42,915 nucleotides of DNA from an uncultured Alphaproteobacteria bacterium (GTDB lineage Bacteria > Pseudomonadota > Alphaproteobacteria > RF32 > CAG-239): contig CASFQO010000006.1 of NCBI GenBank assembly GCA_949297145.1, positions 1 through 42,915 of the forward strand, read 5' to 3'. Shown piece by piece: positions 1 to 7,950 of the stretch. The translations under genes and the position numbers were made by a program. Below the pieces are notes generated by a model. That model was not told the origin of the DNA and searched no databases. It saw nothing but the letters and a program-made list of their open reading frames with translations. Numbering within the stretch: position 1 is the stretch's first letter; every line of letters starts with the position of its first letter.

Positions 1-100
1 ATATTTGGTTACCCACACTATATGGTAACTTAAACTGTATACGCTATGTGAACTCTCTACAAATTGCATATCTTTATTATATCGCCGACTTTTTATTCAT

Positions 101-124
101 CCACCACTAAAGTGGTGGTTTTCT
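101..124. repeat. Perfect short inverted repeat at the left edge
   Basis: CCACCACT is followed after two A residues by its reverse complement AGTGGTGG, then TTTTCT. Sterically the hairpin is a 6-bp stem with a CTAAAG loop. It could be a weak terminator of a + strand gene lying left of the window, or a terminal hairpin of an IS200/IS605-type element. No transposase is visible, so neither can be chosen. Positions 1-100 otherwise show no supportable gene; one + frame is open from 3 to a TAA at 108, but its composition is not convincing. Confidence 0.5.
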
Positions 125-141
125 ACAAGGCATTAATAAAA

Positions 142-176
142 CGGAACAAGGAGTATTCTTGTTCCGCTTTTTTATT
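142..176. terminator. Bidirectional intrinsic terminator downstream of tkt
   Basis: A 9-bp perfect stem (CGGAACAAG at 142-150 with CTTGTTCCG at 158-166) encloses a 7-nt loop. It is followed by a T run on the + strand (168-173) and by TTTTATTAA on the - strand. It sits 24 bases beyond the tkt stop codon, so it most likely ends the minus-strand methyltransferase-tkt transcript and may also stop a converging + transcript. Confidence 0.8.
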
Positions 177-189
177 TTCCTATTCCTTT

Positions 190-2154
190 CTATTTCTTTT
201 GAAGTAATAGTTTGACTTCTTCTGCCAAATTGCTTGCGGTTAGACCGTAGTGTTCATATAGCTCATTGGCAGGACCGGATGCCCCAAATGTATCTATTCC
301 GATGGTTCTTTGGGCAAAGCGGTTCCAACCAAACGTTGCAGCCGCCTCTATGCTGATCACCGGCTTTGTGCCTAAGATTTCCATTTGATAATGCAAACTC
401 TGCTCTTCAAACAGCTCCATACATGGCATTGATACCACGGCAACATCTATGTGTTCTTCTCTTAATTTCTTTTGCGCTTCAACGGCAATAGAAACTTCTG
501 AACCGGTGGCAATTATTGTGGCTTCTCGTTCGTTTTGTGCCGGTGAAATAATATATGCCCCTTTTAACGTTAAGTTATTCTCTGCTGATTGACGCAACAA
601 AGGCAATCCCTGACGCGACAAAGCCAAAATGCTCGGACGGTGCTCTTCTGTCAGAGCAATTTCCCAAGCTTCTGCCGTTTCTACAACGTCACAAGGGCGG
701 AATGTTAAAATATTCGGCATGGCACGATAAGAAGCCAAATGTTCTATCGGCTGGTGCGTCGGACCATCTTCACCTACTCCGATAGAATCGTGGGTTAACA
801 CATAGATAACTCTAATTCCCATTAATGCGGCCAAACGCATGGACGGACGCATATAATCCGAAAAGACAAAGAATGTTCCACCATAAGGAATAACGCCGCC
901 GTGCAAAGCCATACCGTTCATAATAGCGCCCATAGCATGTTCCCTAATGCCGTACATTATATTGTTTCCATGATAATCGTCTTTGGTAACGGTTTTCAAA
1001 CCTTCTACAAAGGTCAGATTTGATGCTGCTAAATCTGCTGACCCGCCGACGATTTCCGGAATATGCGGAACAATGGCCTTTAAACACATTTCTGATGCTT
1101 TTCTTGTCGCGACTTTTGTTTTATCTTTAATCGCCTGTTGTTTTAGATTTTTCAATTCCTCATTCCAGCCTTTGGGGAGTTTATCGGCGATGAAATTATG
1201 AAACTCTGTGCCGGCTTCTGCTGCCACTTTTACCCATTGCGCATAATCTATTTTATTTCTATCTTGTGTCTGACGCCATAATTTTAAACTATCTTCCGGT
1301 ACTTCAAACGGCCCATAAGACCAGTTTAATTTTTGGCGCATTAAGGCTGTTTCTTCTTCACCAAGCGGAGAACCGTGACATTTTGATGTTCCGCCTTTAT
1401 TCGGCGCACCGTAACCGATGGTGGTTTTACAAGCAATCAATGTCGGTTTATCGGACTTTTGTGCCTTTTCTATTGCTTGTCTGATTTCTTGGTAATTATG
1501 GCCGTTGATGCTGATGGTATTCCAGCCCATGGCTTCAAATCTCATCAGTTGATTGGTGGAGCTTGCCTTATCAACCGTACCGTCTATCGTAATATTATTA
1601 TTGTCCCAGAAAACTATTAATTTATTTAGCTGCAAATGTCCGGCTAAGGAGGCAGATTCTTCTGATATTCCTTCCATCAAACATCCATCTCCGGCGATAA
1701 CATAAGTATAGTGATTGCACAATTTATCTCCGTATCTGGCATTTATCATCCTTTCGGCCAAGGCCATGCCGACTGCAGAGGAAATTCCTTGCCCCAACGG
1801 TCCTGTGGTCATATCTATCCCTTCAAGATGTCCATATTCCGGATGTCCTGCCGTTTTGGAGCCAAATTGTCGGAAATTTTTGATATCTTCTAAACTTATA
1901 TCTTTATATCCGGTTAAATACAAGAGCGAATACAACAACATGGAGCCGTGTCCTGCTGACAGAACAAACCTATCTCTATCAAACCACTTGGGGGCTTCAG
2001 GATTCAATTTTATATATTCGGCAAACAGTACTGTGGCCACATCTGCCATTCCAAGAGGCATTCCCGGGTGCCCGGAGTTAGATTTGTTTATGGCGTCTAC
2101 CGTCAAAAAACGAATCGTGTTGGCCATTTTTTGAAGATTGTTGGTTTCTATCAT
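190..2154 (-). CDS. tkt: Transketolase
   Basis: Transketolase (654 aa, normal length) moves two-carbon ketol units between sugar phosphates in the non-oxidative pentose phosphate pathway, using thiamine diphosphate and a divalent metal in the cytosol. The sequence shows the N-terminal SGHPG motif (residues 27-31), the ThDP/metal motif starting GDG at 155-157 and ending in Asn residues near 185-187, the catalytic glutamate in GIREHAMGA (E405), and the pyrimidine-domain motif GEDGPTHQPIEHLA (461-474). The ATG is preceded by AAGGAG about seven bases upstream. It lies 15 bases after the stop of the RNA methyltransferase gene and is probably cotranscribed with it. No key residue is missing. The identification is secure. 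Confidence 0.97.
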   Translation of the reverse strand: MIETNNLQKMANTIRFLTVDAINKSNSGHPGMPLGMADVATVLFAEYIKLNPEAPKWFDRDRFVLSAGHGSMLLYSLLYLTGYKDISLEDIKNFRQFGSKTAGHPEYGHLEGIDMTTGPLGQGISSAVGMALAERMINARYGDKLCNHYTYVIAGDGCLMEGISEESASLAGHLQLNKLIVFWDNNNITIDGTVDKASSTNQLMRFEAMGWNTISINGHNYQEIRQAIEKAQKSDKPTLIACKTTIGYGAPNKGGTSKCHGSPLGEEETALMRQKLNWSYGPFEVPEDSLKLWRQTQDRNKIDYAQWVKVAAEAGTEFHNFIADKLPKGWNEELKNLKQQAIKDKTKVATRKASEMCLKAIVPHIPEIVGGSADLAASNLTFVEGLKTVTKDDYHGNNIMYGIREHAMGAIMNGMALHGGVIPYGGTFFVFSDYMRPSMRLAALMGIRVIYVLTHDSIGVGEDGPTHQPIEHLASYRAMPNILTFRPCDVVETAEAWEIALTEEHRPSILALSRQGLPLLRQSAENNLTLKGAYIISPAQNEREATIIATGSEVSIAVEAQKKLREEHIDVAVVSMPCMELFEEQSLHYQMEILGTKPVISIEAAATFGWNRFAQRTIGIDTFGASGPANELYEHYGLTASNLAEEVKLLLQKK

Positions 2155-2169
2155 TGTTTAGCTCCTTAA

Positions 2170-3321
2170 TTATTTGTCGCTTTTCTTAAACAAAGCTATC
2201 AGCTCTTGATGAGGTGAATATACGAATTGGTCTACCATCACCACTTTTTCAAACTCATAGCCATTTTCTGCCAATAATGTTGCATCATATACAAACGTCT
2301 GAGGATTGCATGATACAAATACAATTTTTTCGGGACGATCTTCTTGTGGCATTGCCACTATTTTTCGGCATTGCTCATGCGCCCCTGCCCGCGGCGGATC
2401 TATGACAATTGCTCTCACACCTTTGAGCTCGTTTTCATCCAATGGGTCTTTAAACAGATTGCGCGTCTTTATTTCTACATTTTGTATTTGATTTCGGTTA
2501 AGCGCCTTTTGCAAACCCTGTAACGATGCTGGAGAAGAATCTACTGAAAGAATATCATTTTTCTTATTCTTGGCTAAGGGATACGTAAATGTTCCCAACC
2601 CACAAAACAAATCGGCAATTTTACCAGTGGTATCTCCCATGTATTCCATAACTTTAGCTATCATCGCTGTTTCTGATGCTTTTGACGCTTGTAAAAAGAC
2701 ACCTTGCGGAATCGTAATGGCGTATCCCGCAATATATAATTCCGGTGCAACTTTTTCTACAATGGTTTCTGCCGGTGTATTTCCGATGCTCCATGACAGA
2801 CGTATGATATTCGGTATTTTATTAACAAATTCTCCCACCAGCAGACGATGCTCCAAAATAGGTTCTTCAGTTAGTTTTAAGAGGATATCCATTCCGTTAT
2901 CGGCGTATAGCATTTGGATAGAACCGGCCTTGATAGAGGAACTTATTTTAGTTTGTTTTTTCTTTTTTGATGGAACAGATGTGGGCGTTATTGAGCAAAA
3001 CTCGTGCAAAAATTCTTTAATTTTAGGCAATAAGTTATTGATTTCCGGAAGCAACATCGGGCAATTTTCTATATCTACCAAATTATGCGATTTGCTTTCA
3101 TTGAAGCCTAAACATAACTTGCCTTTCGTCATCTTAAAATCCATCTCCGCACGGCGGCGGTTTCCATCACCGATAAAGATGGTCTTTTCTATTTGCGGAT
3201 GAGCAGCCTTTATGGTTCCTATAGTCCTTTCAAATTCCTTTTGCTTTTGTTGGCGGTAGTCTTGTTCTTCCATTTCTCGCAAGGGGCAGCCACCGCAAAT
3301 TTGACAAATCTCGTTTATCAT
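2170..3321 (-). CDS. TrmA/RlmD-family RNA (uracil-5-)-methyltransferase
   Basis: SAM-dependent 5-methyluridine methyltransferase of the TrmA/RlmC/RlmD family (383 aa). The N-terminal iron-sulfur ligands are visible as C6, C9 and C12, with a fourth Cys at C87 in ENCPML, matching the RlmD arrangement. The SAM site is LFCGLGTFTYPLA, followed by the family motif DPPRAGAH and the catalytic Cys in VSCNPQTF. The C-terminal DQFVYSPHQELIALF is the usual family end. A full N-terminal TRAM domain appears absent, because the Fe-S cysteines start at residue 6. The target is probably a 23S rRNA uridine (U1939 or U747 type), but the exact site cannot be told from sequence. The ATG has AGAGAGG upstream. It is the first gene of a two-gene unit with tkt. 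Confidence 0.9.
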   Translation of the reverse strand: MINEICQICGGCPLREMEEQDYRQQKQKEFERTIGTIKAAHPQIEKTIFIGDGNRRRAEMDFKMTKGKLCLGFNESKSHNLVDIENCPMLLPEINNLLPKIKEFLHEFCSITPTSVPSKKKKQTKISSSIKAGSIQMLYADNGMDILLKLTEEPILEHRLLVGEFVNKIPNIIRLSWSIGNTPAETIVEKVAPELYIAGYAITIPQGVFLQASKASETAMIAKVMEYMGDTTGKIADLFCGLGTFTYPLAKNKKNDILSVDSSPASLQGLQKALNRNQIQNVEIKTRNLFKDPLDENELKGVRAIVIDPPRAGAHEQCRKIVAMPQEDRPEKIVFVSCNPQTFVYDATLLAENGYEFEKVVMVDQFVYSPHQELIALFKKSDK

Positions 3322-3376
3322 TATTCCTCTCTTTTTTCTTCTTATTACAAAAAAAATATCAGAAAGACAAGCAAAG

Positions 3377-3407
3377 TTTTAAACATTTCTGCGGCCAATG
3401 TTTAAAA
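3377..3407. repeat. 11-bp inverted repeat in a divergent promoter region
   Basis: TTTTAAACATT (3377-3387) and its exact reverse complement AATGTTTAAAA (3397-3407) flank a 9-nt GC-richer spacer. It lies between two divergently transcribed genes, so it is unlikely to be a terminator of either. It may be an operator or a cruciform-forming site. Confidence 0.6.
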
Positions 3408-3434
3408 AAGAGATGAATATTTTTTTTAATGGTA

Positions 3435-3440
3435 TATAAT
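3435..3440 (+). promoter_or_regulatory. Candidate -10 element for the membrane protein gene
   Basis: A perfect TATAAT stands 31 bases before the start codon, with GGGAG at 3461-3465 as ribosome-binding site. No good -35 is visible 16-18 bases upstream; the inverted repeat at 3377-3407 lies just beyond that position. Confidence 0.5.
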
Positions 3441-3471
3441 ATAGTTGTAATTCATTTTTAGGGAGCTCTTT

Positions 3472-4620
3472 ATGTTAGTTCATATTCCTGACCATTTTAG
3501 TTCTAAGCTTAGTTTTAACCTTAAAAAGACCCCCGTTTCAATTACGGATCGTTCTTCTTTGCGTTTGGTTATTCTCGGGTGGTTCTTTGGGGCGCTGCTT
3601 TTGTGTTTGGGCGTCTTTGAAATGTTTAGCTTTATTACGGCTGAAAAGGTTGAAGGACAATCTTTTATTGTAGTTGAGATTTTTTCTTTTATTGTTATTC
3701 TCATCGCTATCGGGTTAATTGTGGCTTCCTTCTTTTCTTTTATCAGATATAAGAAATTCTTTTTTGACGGAAAGAATTTTACAATCATCTATCGTCCGGC
3801 TCTTGGGATTAAACATCAACTGACCGAATCTATTGATAACTATATGGGAGTTCGTTTAAGAGTTCTTTTTGTGCAATCCGGACTCTTTAACAGAAGTCGG
3901 TATATTATAGACCTTTACCACAAAGACTCTAATAAAATTGTACCTCTTTATATTTCTATGAAAAATAAAAATATTCGTAAAATTTGGGAAGGTTATGCCA
4001 AAATGTTTAATCTTCCAGCATTAAGCGTTAGCGACAGAGGACTTATTCAGCGTGATTGTGCTGACCTTGATAAATCTTTAAGCGAGCTTGCCAAGGAAGA
4101 TAAACTTCCCTTTATTGCCAGCGGCAAATTCCCTGCTCCGGCTTCTGTTTTGGTTGAAGAACAGCCCAAAGCGACACTCATTGAACCGAAAGGAATCTAT
4201 TGGGATATCTTTAGCGCACTTTTTCTGCTTGTTGCCATTATTTCTGTTTTATTGCTCACGGCTGGCGGGGTATATTTAACGATTATCGGCACAACAATTC
4301 CGCTGAAATATTGGGCGTTTGGTGCATTTTTGCTGTTAGCCGTTATTTATTTTTCGATGAAACTATTTAACTCTTATCAGCTTGTTATTGATGATCATAC
4401 CGTTCGTGTTATCACTACCTTGTTAGGTTCTCCGATTTCTGAACAAAGCCTTGATACTAAAAAAATTGAAAATGTGGAATTAGCCTACAACCCGACGATT
4501 GACCGCTATAATCTCTCTATTATCAGTGATGATAAAATTATTAACTTTGGCAGTCGATTGCCGGTTAATGATTTGATTTGGGTCAGAGATTTTGTTATTC
4601 GCAAATTAATTGGTAATTAA
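3472..4620 (+). CDS. Unknown membrane protein with duplicated 2-TM plus soluble-domain architecture
   Basis: I do not recognise a named family for this 382-aa protein. It has four predicted membrane segments in two pairs (about residues 31-55 and 66-90, then 243-270 and 277-298). Each pair is followed by a soluble beta-rich stretch that starts similarly (FFFDGKNFTI in the first copy, QLVIDDHTVRV in the second) and ends in a helix containing aromatic and Arg/Lys residues. This looks like an internal duplication of a membrane-anchored, bacterial PH-like module. The PH assignment is inference. A Lys/Asp-rich linker (about 185-235) separates the halves. The ATG has GGGAG seven bases upstream and a -10 at 3435. 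It precedes the YfgM-like gene by 78 bases; no terminator was seen between them. Confidence 0.8.
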   Translation: MLVHIPDHFSSKLSFNLKKTPVSITDRSSLRLVILGWFFGALLLCLGVFEMFSFITAEKVEGQSFIVVEIFSFIVILIAIGLIVASFFSFIRYKKFFFDGKNFTIIYRPALGIKHQLTESIDNYMGVRLRVLFVQSGLFNRSRYIIDLYHKDSNKIVPLYISMKNKNIRKIWEGYAKMFNLPALSVSDRGLIQRDCADLDKSLSELAKEDKLPFIASGKFPAPASVLVEEQPKATLIEPKGIYWDIFSALFLLVAIISVLLLTAGGVYLTIIGTTIPLKYWAFGAFLLLAVIYFSMKLFNSYQLVIDDHTVRVITTLLGSPISEQSLDTKKIENVELAYNPTIDRYNLSIISDDKIINFGSRLPVNDLIWVRDFVIRKLIGN

Positions 4621-4698
4621 TATTACTTTTTCGTTGCGCTCTAAACTGCTCTTTGGTATTTTTTAATAAAGTGTATATTTTAACTGAGGGATAAAATT

Positions 4699-5424
4699 AT
4701 GGCAAAAGACATTAAACGTAATATTGAAAAAAGCAAAAATGCAGCTCAGGGAAGTAATCCTTATTTTAACTTAGATGCTGAAAAGGCTTTTTTTGAAGAA
4801 GTTGATGAAGAAGTCAGAAATGAAAAATTTAAAGAGCTTATCAATAGATATGGCGGCTATATTCTAACTTTCGTTATTTTGGTTTTGGCTTTTGCCGTTG
4901 GTTATGAAAAAATCGGCGAGTGGCGCATTAGCAAAGCTGAACAAACTAACGCTCGTTATGTTCAGGCAGTTTCCGCATCTTCTGATTATGAAAATAATAT
5001 TGCCGAATTAGAAAGTATTGTTCAAACAGAGACAGGCCTCTATAAAGATATTGCTCGTCTGCAAATTGCTAATATCTTATTGGATAACAATCAAACAGAA
5101 AAGGCTTTGACGGTTTTAGCACAAATCAATGACGATGCTTCTGCCAGTGAAAAAATTAGAGAAATTGCCGCTGTTAAATTAGCTACATATAAGATTGATT
5201 CTTCTTCTTATAGCGATATTGAAAAAATCTTAAATCCTATTGTGCAAAAAGGCGGAGCATGGGCGCCGATGGCTAAAGAATTGTTAGCAATGTCCGCTAT
5301 TCAAAATAAAGATATGGCGAAGGCTAAAGCTATTTATGAAGAATTACTTGCTAACGGAAATGTTTCTGAAGAATTTAAGGCCAGAATTAATGATATGCTG
5401 GCATCTATTAACGAAGCTCAATAA
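4699..5424 (+). CDS. YfgM-like membrane-anchored tetratricopeptide protein
   Basis: A 241-aa protein of the YfgM/DUF2133-type tetratricopeptide family. The N-terminal 45 residues are charged and cytosolic, followed by one transmembrane helix at about residues 51-68 (YILTFVILVLAFAVGYEKIG) and a helical TPR-like periplasmic domain to the C terminus. In E. coli the homologue is an ancillary SecYEG subunit that contacts periplasmic chaperones. Its place directly before bamB and der is the conserved gene order of many proteobacteria, which supports the call more than any single motif. GAGGG at 4686-4690 is the ribosome-binding site. The stop codon lies inside a strong terminator hairpin, so the gene seems to end its own transcript. 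Confidence 0.82.
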   Translation: MAKDIKRNIEKSKNAAQGSNPYFNLDAEKAFFEEVDEEVRNEKFKELINRYGGYILTFVILVLAFAVGYEKIGEWRISKAEQTNARYVQAVSASSDYENNIAELESIVQTETGLYKDIARLQIANILLDNNQTEKALTVLAQINDDASASEKIREIAAVKLATYKIDSSSYSDIEKILNPIVQKGGAWAPMAKELLAMSAIQNKDMAKAKAIYEELLANGNVSEEFKARINDMLASINEAQ

Positions 5425-5446
5425 ATTTATTGAGCTTCCTTCTTTT
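5413..5446 (+). terminator. Intrinsic terminator overlapping the yfgM-like stop codon
   Basis: A perfect 26-base palindrome (13-base arms, 5413-5425 and 5426-5438; arm GAAGCTCAATAAA) is followed by CTTCTTTTTT. The last codons and the TAA stop of the YfgM-like gene (5422-5424) lie within the stem, so coding sequence and terminator share bases. Confidence 0.85.
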
Positions 5447-5483
5447 TTCCATAGATAATAATATTATATCTTATGGGAGAGGT

Positions 5484-5512
5484 TTGTTTGGGAAGTTTTG
5501 CGACGTTATAAT
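5484..5512 (+). promoter_or_regulatory. Promoter of bamB-thyX
   Basis: TTGTTT (5484-5489), a 17-base spacer and a perfect TATAAT (5507-5512) lie downstream of the terminator that ends the previous gene and 31 bases before the bamB start. The presence of a terminator followed by a promoter indicates that bamB is transcribed independently of the YfgM-like gene. Confidence 0.65.
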
Positions 5513-5543
5513 GTTTATTTCAACGTTACTTTAGGAGTTCTCT

Positions 5544-6863
5544 ATGCATTGGTTAAATAAAGGTTTTTGTGTTTGCGGGATTGCTTTATGCTTAGCGGCA
5601 TGCGCTCAAGATAAAAAACTACCGGAGGGGGTTAGAGTTTCAGTTTTAGATGATGTTTCTCCGGAATTGTCTTTAGATAATCAGAAAATAAAGTCTTTTT
5701 TGCCAAATCCTTATATCAATTCTGCTTGGAGTCAAACAGGTGTTAACCCTCAGCATATTATCGGTAACTTGAAGGCTGGTTTTACTCTTAAAGAACAGTG
5801 GGCACAAAACTTTGGTAAAGGTATCAATAAACGCGACATCTTGCTCGCAGCTCCGGTGGTTGGAAATGACACAATTTTTGTTATGGATACAAAGGGTAAG
5901 GTTTCTGCCTTTAATTTGCAAAATGGGAAGATGCTTTGGGAAAATACATTATCAGCCAATATCGGCGGTTTTAAGGAAACAAAAAGCCGTGCTTCCGGTT
6001 TAGCATATGACAATAATACGCTTTTTGCCACGACCGGTTTTGGCGGTGTGTTTGCAATGAATGCTCAGACAGGGGCTCCTAAATGGCGTAAAATTATGGA
6101 ATCACCTATCCGTATTGCCCCAACTGTTACTCCTAATATGATTCTGGTGCAAACCGTTGATAATCGCCTTTATGCTTTAGATAAAAATAACGGACAGGAA
6201 ATATGGCGTTTTGGAGTTGCTCATGAAGATACTGTTTTTGCTGGGGGCGCTTCGCCGGCTTATGATGCAGAAGATAATGTTGTCGTAGCGGGATTTTCTA
6301 ACGGTGAAATTGTTGTACTTAATGCAACTCTTGGCACCCCGCTTTGGTCACAGATGCTTGTATCTAACAAACAAGCACGCTCAACAACGGAAATAAACAC
6401 CATCGGCGCTTATCCGATTGTTGAAGAAGGAGTTATTTATGCCATCAGCAACAGCGATGTCATGGCGTCTTTTGATATGCGAACCGGCGATAAACTATGG
6501 GAAAAAGAAATTGGCTCTATGCAGAATATGCTGCTTGCCGGAGATTATTTGTTTGTCGTTTCTAACAAGAACATATTATATGCCGTTGAGAAATATTCCG
6601 GTAACGTCGTTTGGTCGTTGGATGTGCGCGATTATTTGAGCGATGAAGATACTAAAGCAGCCATCTACACCGCTCCTCCGTTGATGCTTAATGGTCATAT
6701 TTTATTAGCTTTTTCTAACGGAAAGATTTTAAAAGTTGATGCTGTTAACGGTCTTGTTGTAGCTAAAACTGAATTGGAACTTGATATCAGCAACGGCTTA
6801 ATTGCCGCAGGGCAAAAAGTAATTGCGGTTTCTGATGATGCTGATGTTATTGTTTTTGAATAA
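5544..6863 (+). CDS. bamB: Outer membrane assembly lipoprotein BamB
   Basis: BamB is the beta-propeller lipoprotein of the BAM complex, which inserts beta-barrel proteins into the outer membrane from the periplasmic side. The 439-aa product begins with a short signal peptide and a lipobox L-A-A-C with the lipidated Cys at residue 20. PQQ-like propeller repeats follow; several blades end in the typical G-x-x-x-W pattern (for example NGKMLWE, TGAPKWRK, NGQEIWRFG, TGDKLWEK, SGNVVWSL). The length is slightly above the E. coli protein. AGGAG at 5533-5537 sets the ATG. thyX follows 17 bases after the stop and is likely cotranscribed. The autotransporter in this window is a plausible client of the machinery. 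Confidence 0.93.
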   Translation: MHWLNKGFCVCGIALCLAACAQDKKLPEGVRVSVLDDVSPELSLDNQKIKSFLPNPYINSAWSQTGVNPQHIIGNLKAGFTLKEQWAQNFGKGINKRDILLAAPVVGNDTIFVMDTKGKVSAFNLQNGKMLWENTLSANIGGFKETKSRASGLAYDNNTLFATTGFGGVFAMNAQTGAPKWRKIMESPIRIAPTVTPNMILVQTVDNRLYALDKNNGQEIWRFGVAHEDTVFAGGASPAYDAEDNVVVAGFSNGEIVVLNATLGTPLWSQMLVSNKQARSTTEINTIGAYPIVEEGVIYAISNSDVMASFDMRTGDKLWEKEIGSMQNMLLAGDYLFVVSNKNILYAVEKYSGNVVWSLDVRDYLSDEDTKAAIYTAPPLMLNGHILLAFSNGKILKVDAVNGLVVAKTELELDISNGLIAAGQKVIAVSDDADVIVFE

Positions 6864-6880
6864 ATTGGACGGAGCTTATT

Positions 6881-7816
6881 ATGGTTAAAATTGTTGATGC
6901 CTCTACCGAAATATATCCTTTGAATAATTTGGCGGATGTTTGTACGCATATAGAAAAATGTGGTAGAACTTGCTACAAATCTGAAAATTTGATTACAAAT
7001 GAAACAGCTATCCCTTTTATCAGTGGGATTTTGAAGAGCGGGCACGAATCGGTTATTGAGCACGCAAATGTTATTTTTTCCATGCCGAATATTGAGAAAA
7101 ATAAGCCTATTCTCACGATGAAGGATGTTCGCGGGTTGAATATATCGGTGGAAAAGGATCCACTTATTCAAAAAGAGGTTATTGTTGTTTCCGGTAACAT
7201 TCGTGCGTTTCGAGATATTGCCAGACAATATGGCGTGCATGACTTTTTAACCGTTATCGGTAATCCGCTGTTTTATATCAAAGCTGATGCGAAACCTTTA
7301 TTTGAGGGTATTAAACTTGAAAGTGTGCAAAGTTCCAGATTCTCTGCAATGCACAACTATCTTACAACCCACTCCGTTTGTGATTTGGGTGCTTACAAGG
7401 ATATTACGCGGCATCGTTTAGCCTCTTTTTCTATTGAATCTACCAGATATTGCAATTATTCAAAAGGTAAGTTTGGTAGTGAACTGACGGTTATAAATCC
7501 TTGTAACATTGAAAAAAATACGCCGATGTATGATGAGTGGTTCAAATGCATGGAAATGATTGAACAAGCCTATATGAAGATGGCGGAAATGGGTGGCAAA
7601 GGAGACCAACTCAGAATGTTACTGCCTCATTCTATTAAGGCGGATATGATTATGTCGGCTAATATTGTAGAGTGGCGACACGTTTTTTCATTACGGTGTC
7701 ATTCTGCGGCTCATCCGTCGGTTCGCTTGGTTATGAAAATGATGCTTGAAAAATTTTATCAGATTTTTCCGGACTTTTTTGCGGATCAATATGAAACTTT
7801 TATCAAGAACCAATAA
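6881..7816 (+). CDS. thyX: FAD-dependent thymidylate synthase ThyX
   Basis: ThyX methylates dUMP to dTMP using methylenetetrahydrofolate, FAD and NADPH. The signature is at residues 177-190, RHRLASFSIESTRY, against the usual RHRxxSxNExSxRY: the Asn-Glu pair is replaced by Ser-Ile while the RHR, Ser and SxRY positions are kept. Such divergent motifs occur in a longer ThyX subgroup, and the 311-aa length (about 220-250 is common) fits this. The C-terminal LLPHSIKADMIMSANIVEW and HPSVR region supplies the conserved Arg/His residues. GGAG precedes the ATG. It lies 17 bases behind bamB, inside the otherwise conserved yfgM-bamB-der order. A terminator follows. No thyA is seen here, but this window cannot show whether the genome has one. 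Confidence 0.92.
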   Translation: MVKIVDASTEIYPLNNLADVCTHIEKCGRTCYKSENLITNETAIPFISGILKSGHESVIEHANVIFSMPNIEKNKPILTMKDVRGLNISVEKDPLIQKEVIVVSGNIRAFRDIARQYGVHDFLTVIGNPLFYIKADAKPLFEGIKLESVQSSRFSAMHNYLTTHSVCDLGAYKDITRHRLASFSIESTRYCNYSKGKFGSELTVINPCNIEKNTPMYDEWFKCMEMIEQAYMKMAEMGGKGDQLRMLLPHSIKADMIMSANIVEWRHVFSLRCHSAAHPSVRLVMKMMLEKFYQIFPDFFADQYETFIKNQ

Positions 7817-7850
7817 GCTTTGATTATTAAGTTGCTTTTTCATCTGTATT

Positions 7851-7871
7851 AGGCCGGTCATCGGCCTTTTT
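7851..7871 (+). terminator. Intrinsic terminator after thyX
   Basis: AGGCCG (7851-7856) and CGGCCT (7862-7867) form a GC-rich 6-bp stem with loop GTCAT, followed by a T run (TTTTT, 7867-7871). It lies 35 bases after the thyX stop. Confidence 0.85.
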
Positions 7872-7880
7872 ATTTAGCGC

Positions 7881-7909
7881 TTGAAAAATTTGTGCTGTTA
7901 TGTTATATA
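7881..7909 (+). promoter_or_regulatory. Promoter of der
   Basis: TTGAAA (7881-7886), 17-base spacer, TATATA (7904-7909), with TG one base upstream of the hexamer (extended -10). It sits directly after the thyX terminator and 41 bases before the der start codon. Confidence 0.7.
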
Positions 7910-7950
7910 CTTGGGCTAGTGTTTATTTTGTTTAGCTAAAAGGATAAAAA

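Noticed and set aside
2570-3202. 210-aa open frame opposite the RNA methyltransferase gene
   Set aside because: It lies entirely within the well-supported methyltransferase gene and has no recognisable features.
6695-7240. 181-aa open frame opposite bamB/thyX
   Set aside because: It spans the end of bamB and the start of thyX in antisense; both of those are secure genes.
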